A stretch of 64,000 nucleotides of DNA from Sphingobacteriales bacterium 50-39 (GTDB taxonomy: Bacteria; Bacteroidota; Bacteroidia; Chitinophagales; Chitinophagaceae), in the NCBI GenBank assembly GCA_001898505.1, contig MKTZ01000003.1, positions 1 to 64,000 on the forward strand. Direction: 5' to 3'. A model generated the notes under the pieces. It saw nothing but the letters and a program-made list of their open reading frames with translations. It was not told the origin of the DNA and did no database searches. Position numbers and translations under genes: made by a program. Below are positions 50,083 through 59,051 of this stretch, one piece after another (the first letter of the stretch is position 1; each line of letters opens with the position of its first letter).

Positions 50083-51449
50083 GGCTGTTGGATTTGTTCG
50101 GTGAAGAGACTGAGATGACCTGTTGCAACAGCCATGTCCAGGAGAGACCGCCATACCTGTATCGTCGCGCCTGCTTGTGCGATCTCGGCTTTTAAGAGGT
50201 CGTATTGTGCCTGAGTAAGGCGGGTGTAGTCGATGAGCCCGCTGTGATAGCTAAGCTGTAATCCGCTGTAGGCGGACTGTTGTGTGCGGGTCACCGTTGG
50301 AGCATGTCCTGCTATCAGGAGATTTTGGCGATAGGCGTAGCGTGCTGTCTCTACCTGTTTGGAGAGGTCGAGCGACACCTGGGCCAGCTGCTCTTCATCC
50401 GCGCGGAGAAATGAGCGGTATTGTTTTTTTATGATGTTGACCTGTGAGAATTGAAGAATGGGGAAGCTGAGCTGGACGCCCGCTCCATAGTTGTCACGGG
50501 TCAATGACCAGCCTGCCGATTTGTCGATGGCGCCCGTGGAGGTCACTCCGGAGCCTCGTGCATAGGCATTGGCCCAAAGGTCCAGATGTGGGCGCCATGA
50601 GCGTTCTTTTTCCCGGAGCGCCGATGCGGAGACATCGCGTTTGGCCTGGTAGAAGTGATAAAGGGGATTGTCCGTAAAAGTACGGGAAGAGTCCGGGAGA
50701 AGGGGAGTCTTTGTGGCGATGGACGTGTCAGTGAGGATAATTTCTTCCGGAGGTAAAGACAGGCCGGTGAGGCGTGTCAGCTCGATGAGCTGCAGCTGAT
50801 AGGTACGTTGCATATTCAGGTAGTCCATCTCCGATTGGGCCAGGGATGCCTCGAACTGGGCCGTGTCTATGCCCGGTCGCAGCCCCTCTTTAGCCAGCAC
50901 CAGCGACTGTTGCAGTGCCTGATTGGTGCGATCTGTATTTGCCTGCAGGCTTGTCAGCAGTTTTTTGAGATAGACCAGGTCGATATAGATCGTCAGGGCC
51001 GTGTATTGTTGCCGGAATACCGCGTCATTGTATTCCGACGTGGCCAGTTTGTATTGGGCGGAGGCCTTTTCGATGGCGGCCTGGCGCTGGCCAAAAGTGA
51101 TAGGTTCCCATCTGAGGAGGGCCGCGAGGGCTGTGCCCGGTACCGGATCATAGACATTGGAGGTGGAGGGCGGTCCCGTGATGGGTTCCATCAGCCCCGG
51201 GTAGCTCATTCCGGTGATATTATTGTAGGTGGCATATCCTGCCTGGTAGCCCGCTGTCAGATCGGGGACCAGCGTATTATGCGCCAGGCTGGTGTTATAG
51301 CCTGCCGCGATGGATCGTTCTTTGGATGCCCGCAGCTGTGGCTGTTGTGTTTCGACGAGGGATAAGGTTTCCCGGATGGAGAGGGACTTTGGTTGTGCTT
51401 GCAATAGCGTGATCCAGGTGATACCTATGAAGAAGAGAAGCAGGCGCAT
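50079..51449 (-). CDS. TolC-like outer-membrane efflux protein
   Basis: 456 residues from the ATG at 51449, which gives a good signal peptide (LLLFFIGITWITLLQAQP); the longer frame to 51566 lacks one. Two repeated halves of long helices and short barrel strands: LSIRETLSLVETQQPQLRASKERSIAAGYN, and LALRALLRWEP-type segments; ALQQSLVLAKEGLRPGIDTAQFEASLAQSEMDYLNMQRTYQLQLIELTRLTGL, and the C-terminal SYHSGLIDYTRLTQAQYDLLKAEIAQ. It forms the exit duct of the RND pump. First structural gene of the unit; the AraC regulator lies 59 nt upstream on the same strand. Confidence 0.9.
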   Translation of the reverse strand: MRLLLFFIGITWITLLQAQPKSLSIRETLSLVETQQPQLRASKERSIAAGYNTSLAHNTLVPDLTAGYQAGYATYNNITGMSYPGLMEPITGPPSTSNVYDPVPGTALAALLRWEPITFGQRQAAIEKASAQYKLATSEYNDAVFRQQYTALTIYIDLVYLKKLLTSLQANTDRTNQALQQSLVLAKEGLRPGIDTAQFEASLAQSEMDYLNMQRTYQLQLIELTRLTGLSLPPEEIILTDTSIATKTPLLPDSSRTFTDNPLYHFYQAKRDVSASALREKERSWRPHLDLWANAYARGSGVTSTGAIDKSAGWSLTRDNYGAGVQLSFPILQFSQVNIIKKQYRSFLRADEEQLAQVSLDLSKQVETARYAYRQNLLIAGHAPTVTRTQQSAYSGLQLSYHSGLIDYTRLTQAQYDLLKAEIAQAGATIQVWRSLLDMAVATGHLSLFTEQIQQP

Positions 51450-51507
51450 ACAGGTGAATTGACGGCAAATTAGGCAAGGCCGACAAGACAGGATGGTAAA
51501 AACGCTG

Positions 51508-52347
51508 CTATTGATGGTGATTTTGAAAATGCACCTTCCGAAACTCTTCCGGGGTAACCTGTTCATGATGCTTAAAGAATTTTATGAAATAAGAAGGGTC
51601 CATAAAGCTCAGCTGGTAAGCGATCTCGTTGATGTGGTTGTCCGTATAGAGCAGGAGACGCCGGGCTTCCCCGATGATATGTTTGTTCAGCACTTCGCTG
51701 GCGCTTTGCCCCGATGCCTTGCGGCAGGCCGCGTTGAGATTTTGGGGTGTGCTGCCCAGCTGTCTTGCCAGCACACCTACTTTTCGCTGGATATTAGGGT
51801 GGGTGAGGAGAAGGTCGACATAGCGGGCGTAGAGCTGGGTCTGTATGCCCGTGTGGAGGAAGGCATGTCGGCCTTTTTCCAGGAGCAGTGCGATCAGGGC
51901 CTTGAGGAGACCGTCGATGCTATGATATTCATAGACAGAGGGGTTTTGGGAATAGGTCACCAATAGGGCAAACAGGCTTTCCAGGTCGCCGGCCTCTTCC
52001 AGGTACAGGCAGTTGGCATGCCATATGAGGGGAAGCAGTTGTTTTAACGATTCATCGCGGCTGTGTTGCAAAAAGGTATTTTTGAAAATGATGACATACC
52101 CTTCCGGCTCATTATCCAGGTCCCAATTATGGACCTGTTCGCGATTGAGAAAAAAGAATACCGGCGGCTTGATATCGTAGCAATGGCCGTCGATCCAGTG
52201 ATGACCGCTGCCGCGGGATAAGAAAATGATCTCGAAATACTGTTTATGTTTATGGGGCGGGGTGACCAATGTACCTTTTCGGAAGGGTTCGATCTTTATA
52301 TGCTTTTCGGGGCTGATCTTGTTCTTGGTTGGAATGTTCTTTTTCAA
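51508..52347 (-). CDS. AraC-family transcriptional regulator
   Basis: 279 residues. An N-terminal cupin-like sensor half (about 15-110: PPHKHKQYFEIIFLSRGSGHHWIDGHCYDI) is followed by a linker. The C-terminal double helix-turn-helix comes at about 180-277 (VGVLARQLGSTPQNLNAACRKASGQSASEVLNKHIIGEARRLLLYTDNHINEIAYQLSFMDPSYFIKFFKHHEQVTPEEFRK). It lies upstream of, and in the same direction as, the TolC-like/RND/adaptor genes. It probably activates them and senses a pump substrate through the cupin half. Confidence 0.9.
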   Translation of the reverse strand: MKKNIPTKNKISPEKHIKIEPFRKGTLVTPPHKHKQYFEIIFLSRGSGHHWIDGHCYDIKPPVFFFLNREQVHNWDLDNEPEGYVIIFKNTFLQHSRDESLKQLLPLIWHANCLYLEEAGDLESLFALLVTYSQNPSVYEYHSIDGLLKALIALLLEKGRHAFLHTGIQTQLYARYVDLLLTHPNIQRKVGVLARQLGSTPQNLNAACRKASGQSASEVLNKHIIGEARRLLLYTDNHINEIAYQLSFMDPSYFIKFFKHHEQVTPEEFRKVHFQNHHQ

Positions 52348-52523
52348 AGTGATTGGCGGTAAAAATTATTTCATATGCAATTTCTGTATAAATTCTGGTT
52401 TTTTTCTGAATTGGCCGAGGTCACCCCATGGAAGCCAGGTTTTATCACTATTTTATGCTTTATCCCGTCACATGGGGTATGGGTGTCTCTATAAATAAGA
52501 TATATTTATGGAAACCCTTTTCG

Positions 52524-54017
52524 ATGAAACTATTCCTTTCACTGTCATTGATATGTTTGCTCGCATTGACCAATATTGCCCGCGCAATGGAACCCGGAAA
52601 AGCTCCACGGTCCTATACCGGGCATTTTGAGAACATTTTGGGTACCTCTATGGAGTTGAAAATTAGAGCCATCTCTCAGGAGGAATCTGAAAAAGCCCAG
52701 AAAGCGGTGCTCCATGAAATATCGAGGATGGCTGCCATTCTCAGTGCATATGATCCGGGCAGTGAGTTCCGGCGTTGGGAGGCTACTTCTCAAAAGGCCG
52801 TACCTATATCACGTGAGCTTTTCGAGGTATTGGATCTTTTTGACCGGTGGCGTATCCGGACCGGCGGTGTGCTGGATGCTTCTGCGGAGGCGATCACAAA
52901 AGTCTGGAAAGAAGCGGCGATACGGCAGCGGGTTCCGACTGCAGCAGAGCTGGATATGGCCGTTGCCCGGGTGAAACAGGCGCATTGGAAATTGGATAGC
53001 CTCCATCAAACAGCTACTCATTTAAGCGATGTTCCCCTGATGCTGAATTCTTTTGTAAAAAGTTATATTATCCGTCATGCGGCGGAGGCCGGTATGGCTG
53101 CGTCAAAAGCAGACGCCATCATCGTAAATATTGGCGGTGACATCGTGGTGACAGGTAATGTCATGGAAACCGTATCCGTCAGCGATCCCAAGGCCGATGC
53201 GGAAAATGACCTGCCCGTCGACGAGATCACTATCAGCAACAGGGCAGTGGCTACCAGTGGCAGCTACCGGCGCGGAGAAATGATAGCAGGCAAATGGTTC
53301 TCCCATATTGTCGACCCCCGGACAGGCGAGCCTGCCGATGGAGTGATCAGCGCTACCGTTGTGGCTCCGGATGCTACAGATGCGGGTGCGTTGGCTACTG
53401 CCTTTAATGTCATGAGTCCTTCGGAAAGTGCAGCATTGGCCCGGACGCTGCCTGGAATAGAATATCTTATCATTACAAAGGCGGGTGTGGAGATCAAAAG
53501 CCCCGGATGGAGCAAGTTGGAGACCGATGTTCGGCCCAAGGCCGTCGGGTTGGGTCCTGATTTTGAGATGCTTGTCAACCTTGAGTTAAATCTCCCGAAA
53601 GAAGGAGCTATCAAACGGCCTTATGTAGCCGTGTGGGTGGAAGATGAGAACCATGCGGCAGTCCGTACCATTTCATGCTGGCATGGCAGTGACCGTTATC
53701 TTCCCGAGCTCAGGTCCTGGTATTTGAAATACAGGACTATCTATGCGTCGGATAAGGGTTTTAGCAGCTCGATGACCAGCGCAACCCGATCGGCGGGGAA
53801 ATACACCGTAAAGTGGGATGGGAAGGACGATAATGGCAATCCGGTGAAGCCTGGAAAATATATCGTGAAGATAGAGGTGAGCCGGGAACATGGTACCTAT
53901 CAGCTGATGAGACAGGAGATAGAATGGAATGATATGGCTAAAACATTCAATCTAACCGGAAATATCGAGATCGCCGCCGCCTCACTCGAACTTAGGAAAA
54001 AAAGCAATGGAAATTAG
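52524..54017 (+). CDS. apbE: FAD:protein FMN transferase (ApbE) fused to DUF2271
   Basis: 497 residues with a Sec signal peptide (FLSLSLICLLALTNIARA). The ApbE domain (about 35-340) has the usual elements: MELKIRAI, EISRMAAILSAYDPGSEFRRW, IVNIGGDIVVTG, VATSGSYRRG and HIVDPRTGEPADG. It attaches FMN from FAD to Thr or Ser of exported redox proteins. A DUF2271-like domain (about 345-497: KRPYVAVWVEDENHAAVRTISCW ... GKYTVKWDGKDDNGNPVKPGKYIVKIEVSREHG) is fused at the C-terminus. The ATG at 52524 is preferred to 52428 because of the signal peptide. It overlaps the PepSY gene by 11 nt. Confidence 0.9.
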   Translation: MKLFLSLSLICLLALTNIARAMEPGKAPRSYTGHFENILGTSMELKIRAISQEESEKAQKAVLHEISRMAAILSAYDPGSEFRRWEATSQKAVPISRELFEVLDLFDRWRIRTGGVLDASAEAITKVWKEAAIRQRVPTAAELDMAVARVKQAHWKLDSLHQTATHLSDVPLMLNSFVKSYIIRHAAEAGMAASKADAIIVNIGGDIVVTGNVMETVSVSDPKADAENDLPVDEITISNRAVATSGSYRRGEMIAGKWFSHIVDPRTGEPADGVISATVVAPDATDAGALATAFNVMSPSESAALARTLPGIEYLIITKAGVEIKSPGWSKLETDVRPKAVGLGPDFEMLVNLELNLPKEGAIKRPYVAVWVEDENHAAVRTISCWHGSDRYLPELRSWYLKYRTIYASDKGFSSSMTSATRSAGKYTVKWDGKDDNGNPVKPGKYIVKIEVSREHGTYQLMRQEIEWNDMAKTFNLTGNIEIAAASLELRKKSNGN

Positions 54018-54600
54018 ACGTAACCTGCCGCGGCTTACGCGTTGGCTGCATATCTATATCTCGATGCTGAGCTTTGCTGTCGTCTTCTTCTTTGCGATAA
54101 CGGGACTTACGTTAAACCACGCTGAAAGGTTCAGCGGCCAGATGCGTGTCAGGGAGAAGAAGGGTAGGGTCGATAAGCGATGGACAAATGCGCAGGATAC
54201 CTTAAAAATTGCAAAACTGGAAGTCGTGGAGGCTCTGCGCAGGGACAATGGCATAACCGCTCCGTTGCGTGATCTGCGGATCGACGATGCTCAGTTGGGT
54301 ATTTCTTTTAAAGGACCCGGATATGAAGCAGATGTTTTTGTCAACCGGGAGACAGGAGAGTATGATCTGACCGAAACAAGCGGAGGGTTGGTTGGGATCA
54401 TCAACGATCTGCACAAAGGCAGGGATACGGGTACAGCAGGATCGGTGTTTGTCGATGTATCTGCTATTCTGCTTGCATTGGTTTCTCTCACGGGATTGCT
54501 GCTGCTTCTTTTCCTTCGGAAAAAAAGGGTCAGCGGCTTACTGGTAGCTGCATTTGGATTGATCTTAAGCTGGCTCATATATGCCATCTGGATAATGTAA
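54007..54600 (+). CDS. PepSY-type membrane protein
   Basis: 197 residues. A first helix after RRNLPRLTRWLHIYISM (MLSFAVVFFFAITGLTLNHAERF) is the PepSY-associated type with a conserved His; a soluble PepSY-like domain (about 60-135) follows. Two C-terminal helices (FVDVSAILLALVSLTGLLLLLFL and GLLVAAFGLILSWLIYAIWIM) complete it. Relatives pass electrons across the membrane to flavinylated partners and often bind haem through helix His. The overlap with apbE and the two following secreted genes suggest an extracytoplasmic flavin electron-transfer unit. No obvious ApbE target motif (D-x-x-(S/T)-G-A-[T/S]) was noticed in the neighbours. Confidence 0.85.
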   Translation: MEIRRNLPRLTRWLHIYISMLSFAVVFFFAITGLTLNHAERFSGQMRVREKKGRVDKRWTNAQDTLKIAKLEVVEALRRDNGITAPLRDLRIDDAQLGISFKGPGYEADVFVNRETGEYDLTETSGGLVGIINDLHKGRDTGTAGSVFVDVSAILLALVSLTGLLLLLFLRKKRVSGLLVAAFGLILSWLIYAIWIM

Positions 54601-54626
54601 TACACTAAACAATCAAACCTTGGCTC

Positions 54627-55550
54627 ATGAAAAAGTATTTTGCACTGTCATTCATTCTTTTGATGTCGTTGGCCTGGTCGATGTCCCGTGCGCAGGGGAT
54701 CCACCTCAATGCTCAGCAATTGCGGGGGGTAGCAGGAGTTTATCAGTCGGTGATTAATAAAGACCAGTATGTTGAATTCTCCGTTAGAGAAGATCAGCTT
54801 GTAGCCAAGTTGCTTTGGAACAATGCGGAGCTGCATTTTATTCCCGAGTCAGAATTGATCTTTAACAGCAGGGAGGCTGAAGAGGCCGGACCTATCCATA
54901 TCGTTTTTCATAAAGATTCGTCGGGAACTGCCGACCAGGTGGATGTGGCAAAGATCGGCATTTGGAAAAGGGCCAGGGATTATAAGCCTATTGTGCGAAA
55001 AGAGATGCCGCATACGCCGGATCAATTGAAGCCATTCGAGGGTTTGTATCAGCTGCAAAACGTGGAGAGCCGGTTCATCCGATTCACAGAAAGGGAGAAC
55101 AAGCTGATATTGAAGCAAAGTTGGGACGGGAATGAGATATTCTTTCTTCCGGAGACTGAACTGACATTTTATAGCCCAGTAATTCCTGCCTTCGTGCTCG
55201 ATTTCACGAAAGAAAAAGACGGTTCTATTTCTCGTGTGCTGGCATTTAAACGGGATGTTTGGATAAAGACGTCAAAAATTGTGATGACACAGGATGTATT
55301 AAAAAAATATCAAGGAAAATATCGGTCCAAGGAAGACCCGGACAACCAGGTGGAGATCAGAGCAGGCAATAATTCCATGGTTGTAAAGCAGCTTTGGGAC
55401 GGCAAAGAGATCACCGTCCTGCCATGGACGGAAAATTATTTTAATAATGATACCCAATCGTATGGACTCGAAATTGTAAGAGACAAGAATGGAAACCTGC
55501 AAGGAGTGCGACTGCTCGATACGAATTTCTTCGAGCGCGTACCCGGATGA
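54627..55550 (+). CDS. Secreted protein with three repeats of a DUF3471-like unit
   Basis: 307 residues with signal peptide (YFALSFILLMSLAWSMSRAQ). The mature protein is three repeats of about 85 residues starting near 32, 132 and 224. Each has L-x-x-(F/Y)-x-G-x-Y, then a strand ending (V/L)-x-x-x-(F/I)-x-x-x-x-(E/N)-x-(L/M)-x-x-K-(L/Q)-x-W-(D/N), then L-P-(E/W)-(S/T)-E, as in LLWNNAELHFIPESE, QSWDGNEIFFLPETE and QLWDGKEITVLPWTE. Such modules are found at the C-terminus of beta-lactamase-like proteins. It follows the PepSY gene by 26 nt and is likely a periplasmic binding or structural component of that cluster. Confidence 0.7.
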   Translation: MKKYFALSFILLMSLAWSMSRAQGIHLNAQQLRGVAGVYQSVINKDQYVEFSVREDQLVAKLLWNNAELHFIPESELIFNSREAEEAGPIHIVFHKDSSGTADQVDVAKIGIWKRARDYKPIVRKEMPHTPDQLKPFEGLYQLQNVESRFIRFTERENKLILKQSWDGNEIFFLPETELTFYSPVIPAFVLDFTKEKDGSISRVLAFKRDVWIKTSKIVMTQDVLKKYQGKYRSKEDPDNQVEIRAGNNSMVVKQLWDGKEITVLPWTENYFNNDTQSYGLEIVRDKNGNLQGVRLLDTNFFERVPG

Positions 55551-55593
55551 TGCAACGGTCATCGCGTGGAATTTGTCAGACTACAAAAAGAAA

Positions 55594-55989
55594 ATGAAAC
55601 GTCTTATAACCGCGCTGGGTTTGGTTGCGCTGATCATTGGCCCTGTTGCGTGCGGAAAGCATGATGTCGGCACTACCCTCGCCTTGTTGCGTCATAAGTG
55701 GAATATTGTATCCTTTAATGGCGAGGCGTATCGCTATACAGGCAAGCCGGGGGATTACTATGATTTTCGGGCGGACAGCAGATTATATGCCTATTACGGC
55801 GGCCTCTTCGATACGCTTGTTTATATATCTATCAATGGGGGAAAGAGCCTGCAGCTGTATAATATTAAGGGTGGCAAGCGGCTGGATGGATCGTTTGAGC
55901 TGGACATCGAAAAGCTGTCGTCTTCTGTCTGTATACTGCATAAGTGCCAGGGACCTCCATTCTGTGTATTAGACTCCCTGAGTAGATAG
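55594..55989 (+). CDS. Putative lipoprotein, 131 aa
   Basis: From the ATG at 55594 the protein begins KRLITALGLVALIIGPVAC, a lipoprotein signal with Cys20. The mature part (KWNIVSFNGEAYRYTGKPGDYYDFRADSRLYAYYGG ... LDGSFELDIEKLSSSVCILHKC) is beta-rich like the lipocalin-like/DUF4136-type Bacteroidota lipoproteins, but no family can be named with confidence. A longer frame from 55489 would overlap the triple-repeat gene and lacks the signal. Its last bases overlap the end of the TetR pseudogene on the other strand. Confidence 0.65.
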   Translation: MKRLITALGLVALIIGPVACGKHDVGTTLALLRHKWNIVSFNGEAYRYTGKPGDYYDFRADSRLYAYYGGLFDTLVYISINGGKSLQLYNIKGGKRLDGSFELDIEKLSSSVCILHKCQGPPFCVLDSLSR

Positions 55990-56498
55990 GCGCGTTTCGG
56001 CGGACTCGTTCTCATCTGGCTTTAGCGCCTTGAGCACCAGGGACAAGGGTGCGAAGGCTATGGACCAGTATACTTCAAATGGCGTGACAACCAATTCTTT
56101 ATTCTTAATAGCCTTGTCGACAAACCGGCCCGTTATCTCCGCAAAACGTTTGTCCCGCATGCCATTGGTTTTACGTTGGAGGGGGTAAATGAAAAGTTCT
56201 CCATAAAATGTGTTGCCTCCGGATGGTCCAATACATATTGAGCCCTCCGTTTCCATTGGATCTCCAAACCCGTCGCAAAATCGGATTCGGGATCGAAGTC
56301 TTCGAGAATATAAGCAAAGAACCGGTCTATTTCCCGCCGGTGCAGCTGGAGGAACAGGTCTTACTTGTCCTTGAAATAAATATAGATCGTTGTGGGAGAG
56401 ACGCCTGCCGCCCGGGCCAGCTTCTGCATACTGAATCCGTCAAAGCCTTCACGGACAACCATTTGTAATGCTTCCCGGTAGATGGCCTCTATTTTATT
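55969..56498 (-). pseudogene. TetR-family transcriptional regulator, inactivated
   Basis: The minus strand from 56498 encodes a TetR HTH: IEAIYREALQMVVREGFDGFSM, then QKLARAAGVSPTTIYIYFKDK. The next codon, normally Glu, Ala or similar before D-L-F, is TAA (56361-56363). The ligand domain continues in the same frame to about 56170 (DLFLQLHRREIDRFFAYILED) and then resumes one frame over (NGMRDKRFAEITGRFVDKAIKNKELVVTPFEVYWSIAFAPL), consistent with loss of one A in the run at 56169-56172. No usable start remains. Three lesions make this a pseudogene. It is divergent from the APC permease it probably once controlled. Confidence 0.8.
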
Positions 56499-56522
56499 CT
56501 AAAAACATTATTTTTAGGCCCA

Positions 56523-57833
56523 ATGGCCAAAAAACTTCGCACGCTGCAGCTTGTTGCCGTCATTTTTCTCACCGTCTCAGGAGGCCCGTATGGACTGGAA
56601 CCACTTTTTTCCTATGTTGGCGATCATGGCGCACTGTTGCTGTTGCTGGTTACCCCTTTGCTGTGGGATGTGCCTGTGATCCTCACGGTGCTGGAGCTGA
56701 ATAGTCTCATGCCCGTGACCGGGGGGTATTATCAGTGGGTAAAGCGGGCTCTTGGTCTACGCTGGGCTTTTTATGAAGGATGGTGGACCTGGCTGTATAC
56801 TTTTGTGGACCTTGCTATCTACCCTGTCCTGTTTGTCGGATATGCCGCCTTTTTTTTTCCCGCGCTGGCGATTTATAAGATACCCATCTGCCTCGTGATC
56901 ATCTGGTCTTCCGCGCTGCTGAACATTCTTGGCATCGTGCCGGTGGGAAAGACCTCTGTTTTTCTGGGGATCGTGGTGCTGGTGCCTTTTCTTGTCCTTT
57001 TTGGCATTCAGCTGACACAGCATACTCACCCCTTCGCCATAGCGGCTCCATCCCTGCATGGGCTGGGTTTTTCGCCCATTGCCATGGGGCTTTACACCGT
57101 GATGTGGAATTTCATCGGTTGGGACAACGCCACCACTTACGCAGGCGAAGTCCGGAAGCCTGCCCGTTCCTATCTCCTGTCTATTAGTGCGGCGTTTGTT
57201 CTTATCGTACTGATATATGTCGTGGCAGCTCTTGGTGTCCACCAGTCAGGTATAAGCGCGGGCGAGTTGGAAAAGGGAAAGTTCCCTGTCTTAGGAACTC
57301 TCGTGGGAGGTCACTGGCTGGGAGCCTTATTGGCCATTGGAGGCATGGCAAGTTCGCTGGGGCTCTATTCCGCCGTGCTGCTTTCCATTAGCCGCATACC
57401 CGAGGTCATGGCCGAGGATAGTCTGCTGCCGCGCTGGCTTTGTACGCTGCATTCGAGGTTCGGGACACCCTATCTGTCCATCATTGCTTCTTCCGTCGTC
57501 GTCAGCATACTCGTCTTCTGGGACTTCTCCGACCTTGTGGTAATGGATATCGTGTTGTATGGGGCGGGTATCACGCTGGAGTTTATAGCTCTTTTTAACC
57601 TGCGTGTCCGCCAGCCGCTGGCCTATCGTCCCTTTAAGATACCGCTGAACAATGCCGGACTGCTGTTGATGATCCTGCTGCCCATTGGCGTATATGCCAT
57701 CGCGTTGTCCGGGGCGCTGATAAGCTCGGACAGTATGGCCACACCGGCGCTGGTCTCCATTGGAATGCTGTTCTCTGCCGAGCTGGCGTGGCAATTGGTG
57801 ATTTGGAGGACTCCCTCATTAAGGCAAACTTAA
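56523..57833 (+). CDS. APC-superfamily amino acid permease
   Basis: 436 residues with about 12 membrane helices. The start RTLQLVAVIFLTVSGGPYGLEPLFSYVG holds the unwound helix-1 motif (SGGPYG) that binds the substrate amino group. Helix 3 to 6 regions include LNSLMPVTGGYYQWVKRALG and the FIGWDNATTYAGEVRKP segment typical of APC family transporters. A C-terminal tail is short. It probably imports or exchanges an amino acid or polyamine. The adjacent divergent TetR gene is broken, so regulation may now be constitutive. Confidence 0.88.
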   Translation: MAKKLRTLQLVAVIFLTVSGGPYGLEPLFSYVGDHGALLLLLVTPLLWDVPVILTVLELNSLMPVTGGYYQWVKRALGLRWAFYEGWWTWLYTFVDLAIYPVLFVGYAAFFFPALAIYKIPICLVIIWSSALLNILGIVPVGKTSVFLGIVVLVPFLVLFGIQLTQHTHPFAIAAPSLHGLGFSPIAMGLYTVMWNFIGWDNATTYAGEVRKPARSYLLSISAAFVLIVLIYVVAALGVHQSGISAGELEKGKFPVLGTLVGGHWLGALLAIGGMASSLGLYSAVLLSISRIPEVMAEDSLLPRWLCTLHSRFGTPYLSIIASSVVVSILVFWDFSDLVVMDIVLYGAGITLEFIALFNLRVRQPLAYRPFKIPLNNAGLLLMILLPIGVYAIALSGALISSDSMATPALVSIGMLFSAELAWQLVIWRTPSLRQT

Positions 57834-57878
57834 CTACTGCGTAACATAGAGGTAATAAGCTGTTATGATCTTTGCGGC

Positions 57879-58301
57879 ATGAAAACACATACTTTAATTA
57901 CAACCATCATCCTTATCGTAGCCTTTTCCGCTCAAAGTTTCGCTCAAAGTTTTCACCCCACTATCCGCCTGCAATTTGCTCAACGATTGAACGCCCTGCT
58001 TGACTCCATAGAAACACCCCATTTGCGGGTCAATATCCAACAGCCGGATAAGAACAACATGAAATTCCGTATCGATGTGTCCAATCCCAATGGCCGTCAC
58101 GCCGTCATCACTATCCGCAAGAAAGAAGACATATATATGTCCGAGAGCGTATCCGGACCTGTATATGCCAGTTTGCTGGATTTCTCACAGATGGAAGACG
58201 GGGATTATCAGATCATCGTAGCGGGAGGAAAAGAGAGGGTGTGCACTAATCTCAGCATCCATACTGAGACACAAGTCAATCGCCAGGTAGTCCTGCATTA
58301 A
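57879..58301 (+). CDS. Secreted hypothetical protein, 140 aa
   Basis: Signal peptide LITTIILIVAFSAQSFAQS, then a small beta-rich domain (HLRVNIQQPDKNNMKFRIDVSNPNGRHAVITIRK ... GDYQIIVAGGKERVCTNLSIHTETQVNRQVVLH) that looks like a single Ig/T9SS-sorting-like fold of about 95 residues. A GATCTTTG just before the ATG recalls a -7 box and would give a nearly leaderless mRNA. It is convergent with the LytTR gene. No family is recognised. Confidence 0.65.
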   Translation: MKTHTLITTIILIVAFSAQSFAQSFHPTIRLQFAQRLNALLDSIETPHLRVNIQQPDKNNMKFRIDVSNPNGRHAVITIRKKEDIYMSESVSGPVYASLLDFSQMEDGDYQIIVAGGKERVCTNLSIHTETQVNRQVVLH

Positions 58302-58325
58302 GGGCTACCTCTTCGGGGGACGAAG

Positions 58326-59051
58326 CTACCTCTTCAGCATCCTGTCCCGGATGATCTCTTTGATCACGCTCTCCTGCAGGCTTTGGCTGATGACCACCTT
58401 GTTCTTGCCCAGATCCACCTCGTTCCCGTCGATGCTTTTGACCTTATCGACATTGATGATCGTGGACTTGTGGATCTTGAGAAAAAGCCGGGATGGCAAC
58501 TGATCCGAGATGGCCTTCATAGTGAGATGTACGATCAATTTGCGGGTGTCCGTGTGGAGGACGATATAGTTGAGCATGGCTTCCACGAATACGAGCTCAT
58601 CGTATTGCACTTTTTCGATCTTGCCATCACATTTTACAAAGAAATATCCTGCCGGAGCGGGTAGTTCCTCTGTCTGCGGGGCAGGACGGCCGGAAAGGAA
58701 GGTATAATATTCTCTGGCCTTGTTACAGGCTTTCAGGAACCTTTCAAAAGAGATGGGTTTTACCAGATAGTCCAGTACATTCAGCTCAAATCCTTCGATG
58801 GCGTATTCCGTATAGGCCGTTGTCAATATCGTGGGAGGCACTGTAGGCAGGCTCCGGAGAAATTCTATGCCACTCATTTTCGGCATGTTGACGTCCAGGA
58901 ATAACAGGTCTATTTGTTGATTGCTTAAAAGGGCATTTGCCTTTAATGGGTTTTCGGCTTTACCTACCAGCTGAAGAAAGTCGATGTCTCCGATGTATTC
59001 TTCCAATAATTTCCGGGCGCCCGGCTCGTCGTCTACGATGATACAATTCAT
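58326..59051 (-). CDS. LytTR-family response regulator
   Basis: 241 residues. Receiver domain with acidic pair D7-D8, phospho-acceptor Asp53 in LLFLDVNMP, Thr in LTTAYTE and Lys in YLVKPI. The LytTR domain at about 140-240 contains IEKVQYDELVFVEAMLNYIVLHT and FLKIHKSTIINVDKVKSIDGNEVDL. Its ATG overlaps the kinase stop by four bases, so both are translated together. Direct targets are likely near; the metallophosphoesterase operon divergent from the kinase is one candidate. Confidence 0.93.
   Translation of the reverse strand: MNCIIVDDEPGARKLLEEYIGDIDFLQLVGKAENPLKANALLSNQQIDLLFLDVNMPKMSGIEFLRSLPTVPPTILTTAYTEYAIEGFELNVLDYLVKPISFERFLKACNKAREYYTFLSGRPAPQTEELPAPAGYFFVKCDGKIEKVQYDELVFVEAMLNYIVLHTDTRKLIVHLTMKAISDQLPSRLFLKIHKSTIINVDKVKSIDGNEVDLGKNKVVISQSLQESVIKEIIRDRMLKR

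Noticed and set aside
56142..56152. Third CAAACGTTTG-like site
   Set aside because: It reads CAAAACGTTTG, is not symmetric, and lies within former TetR coding sequence.
58304..58335. Direct repeat GCTACCTCTTC (two copies)
   Set aside because: Lies at the ends of two convergent genes; only 11 nt and no array or hairpin, so no CRISPR or terminator call.
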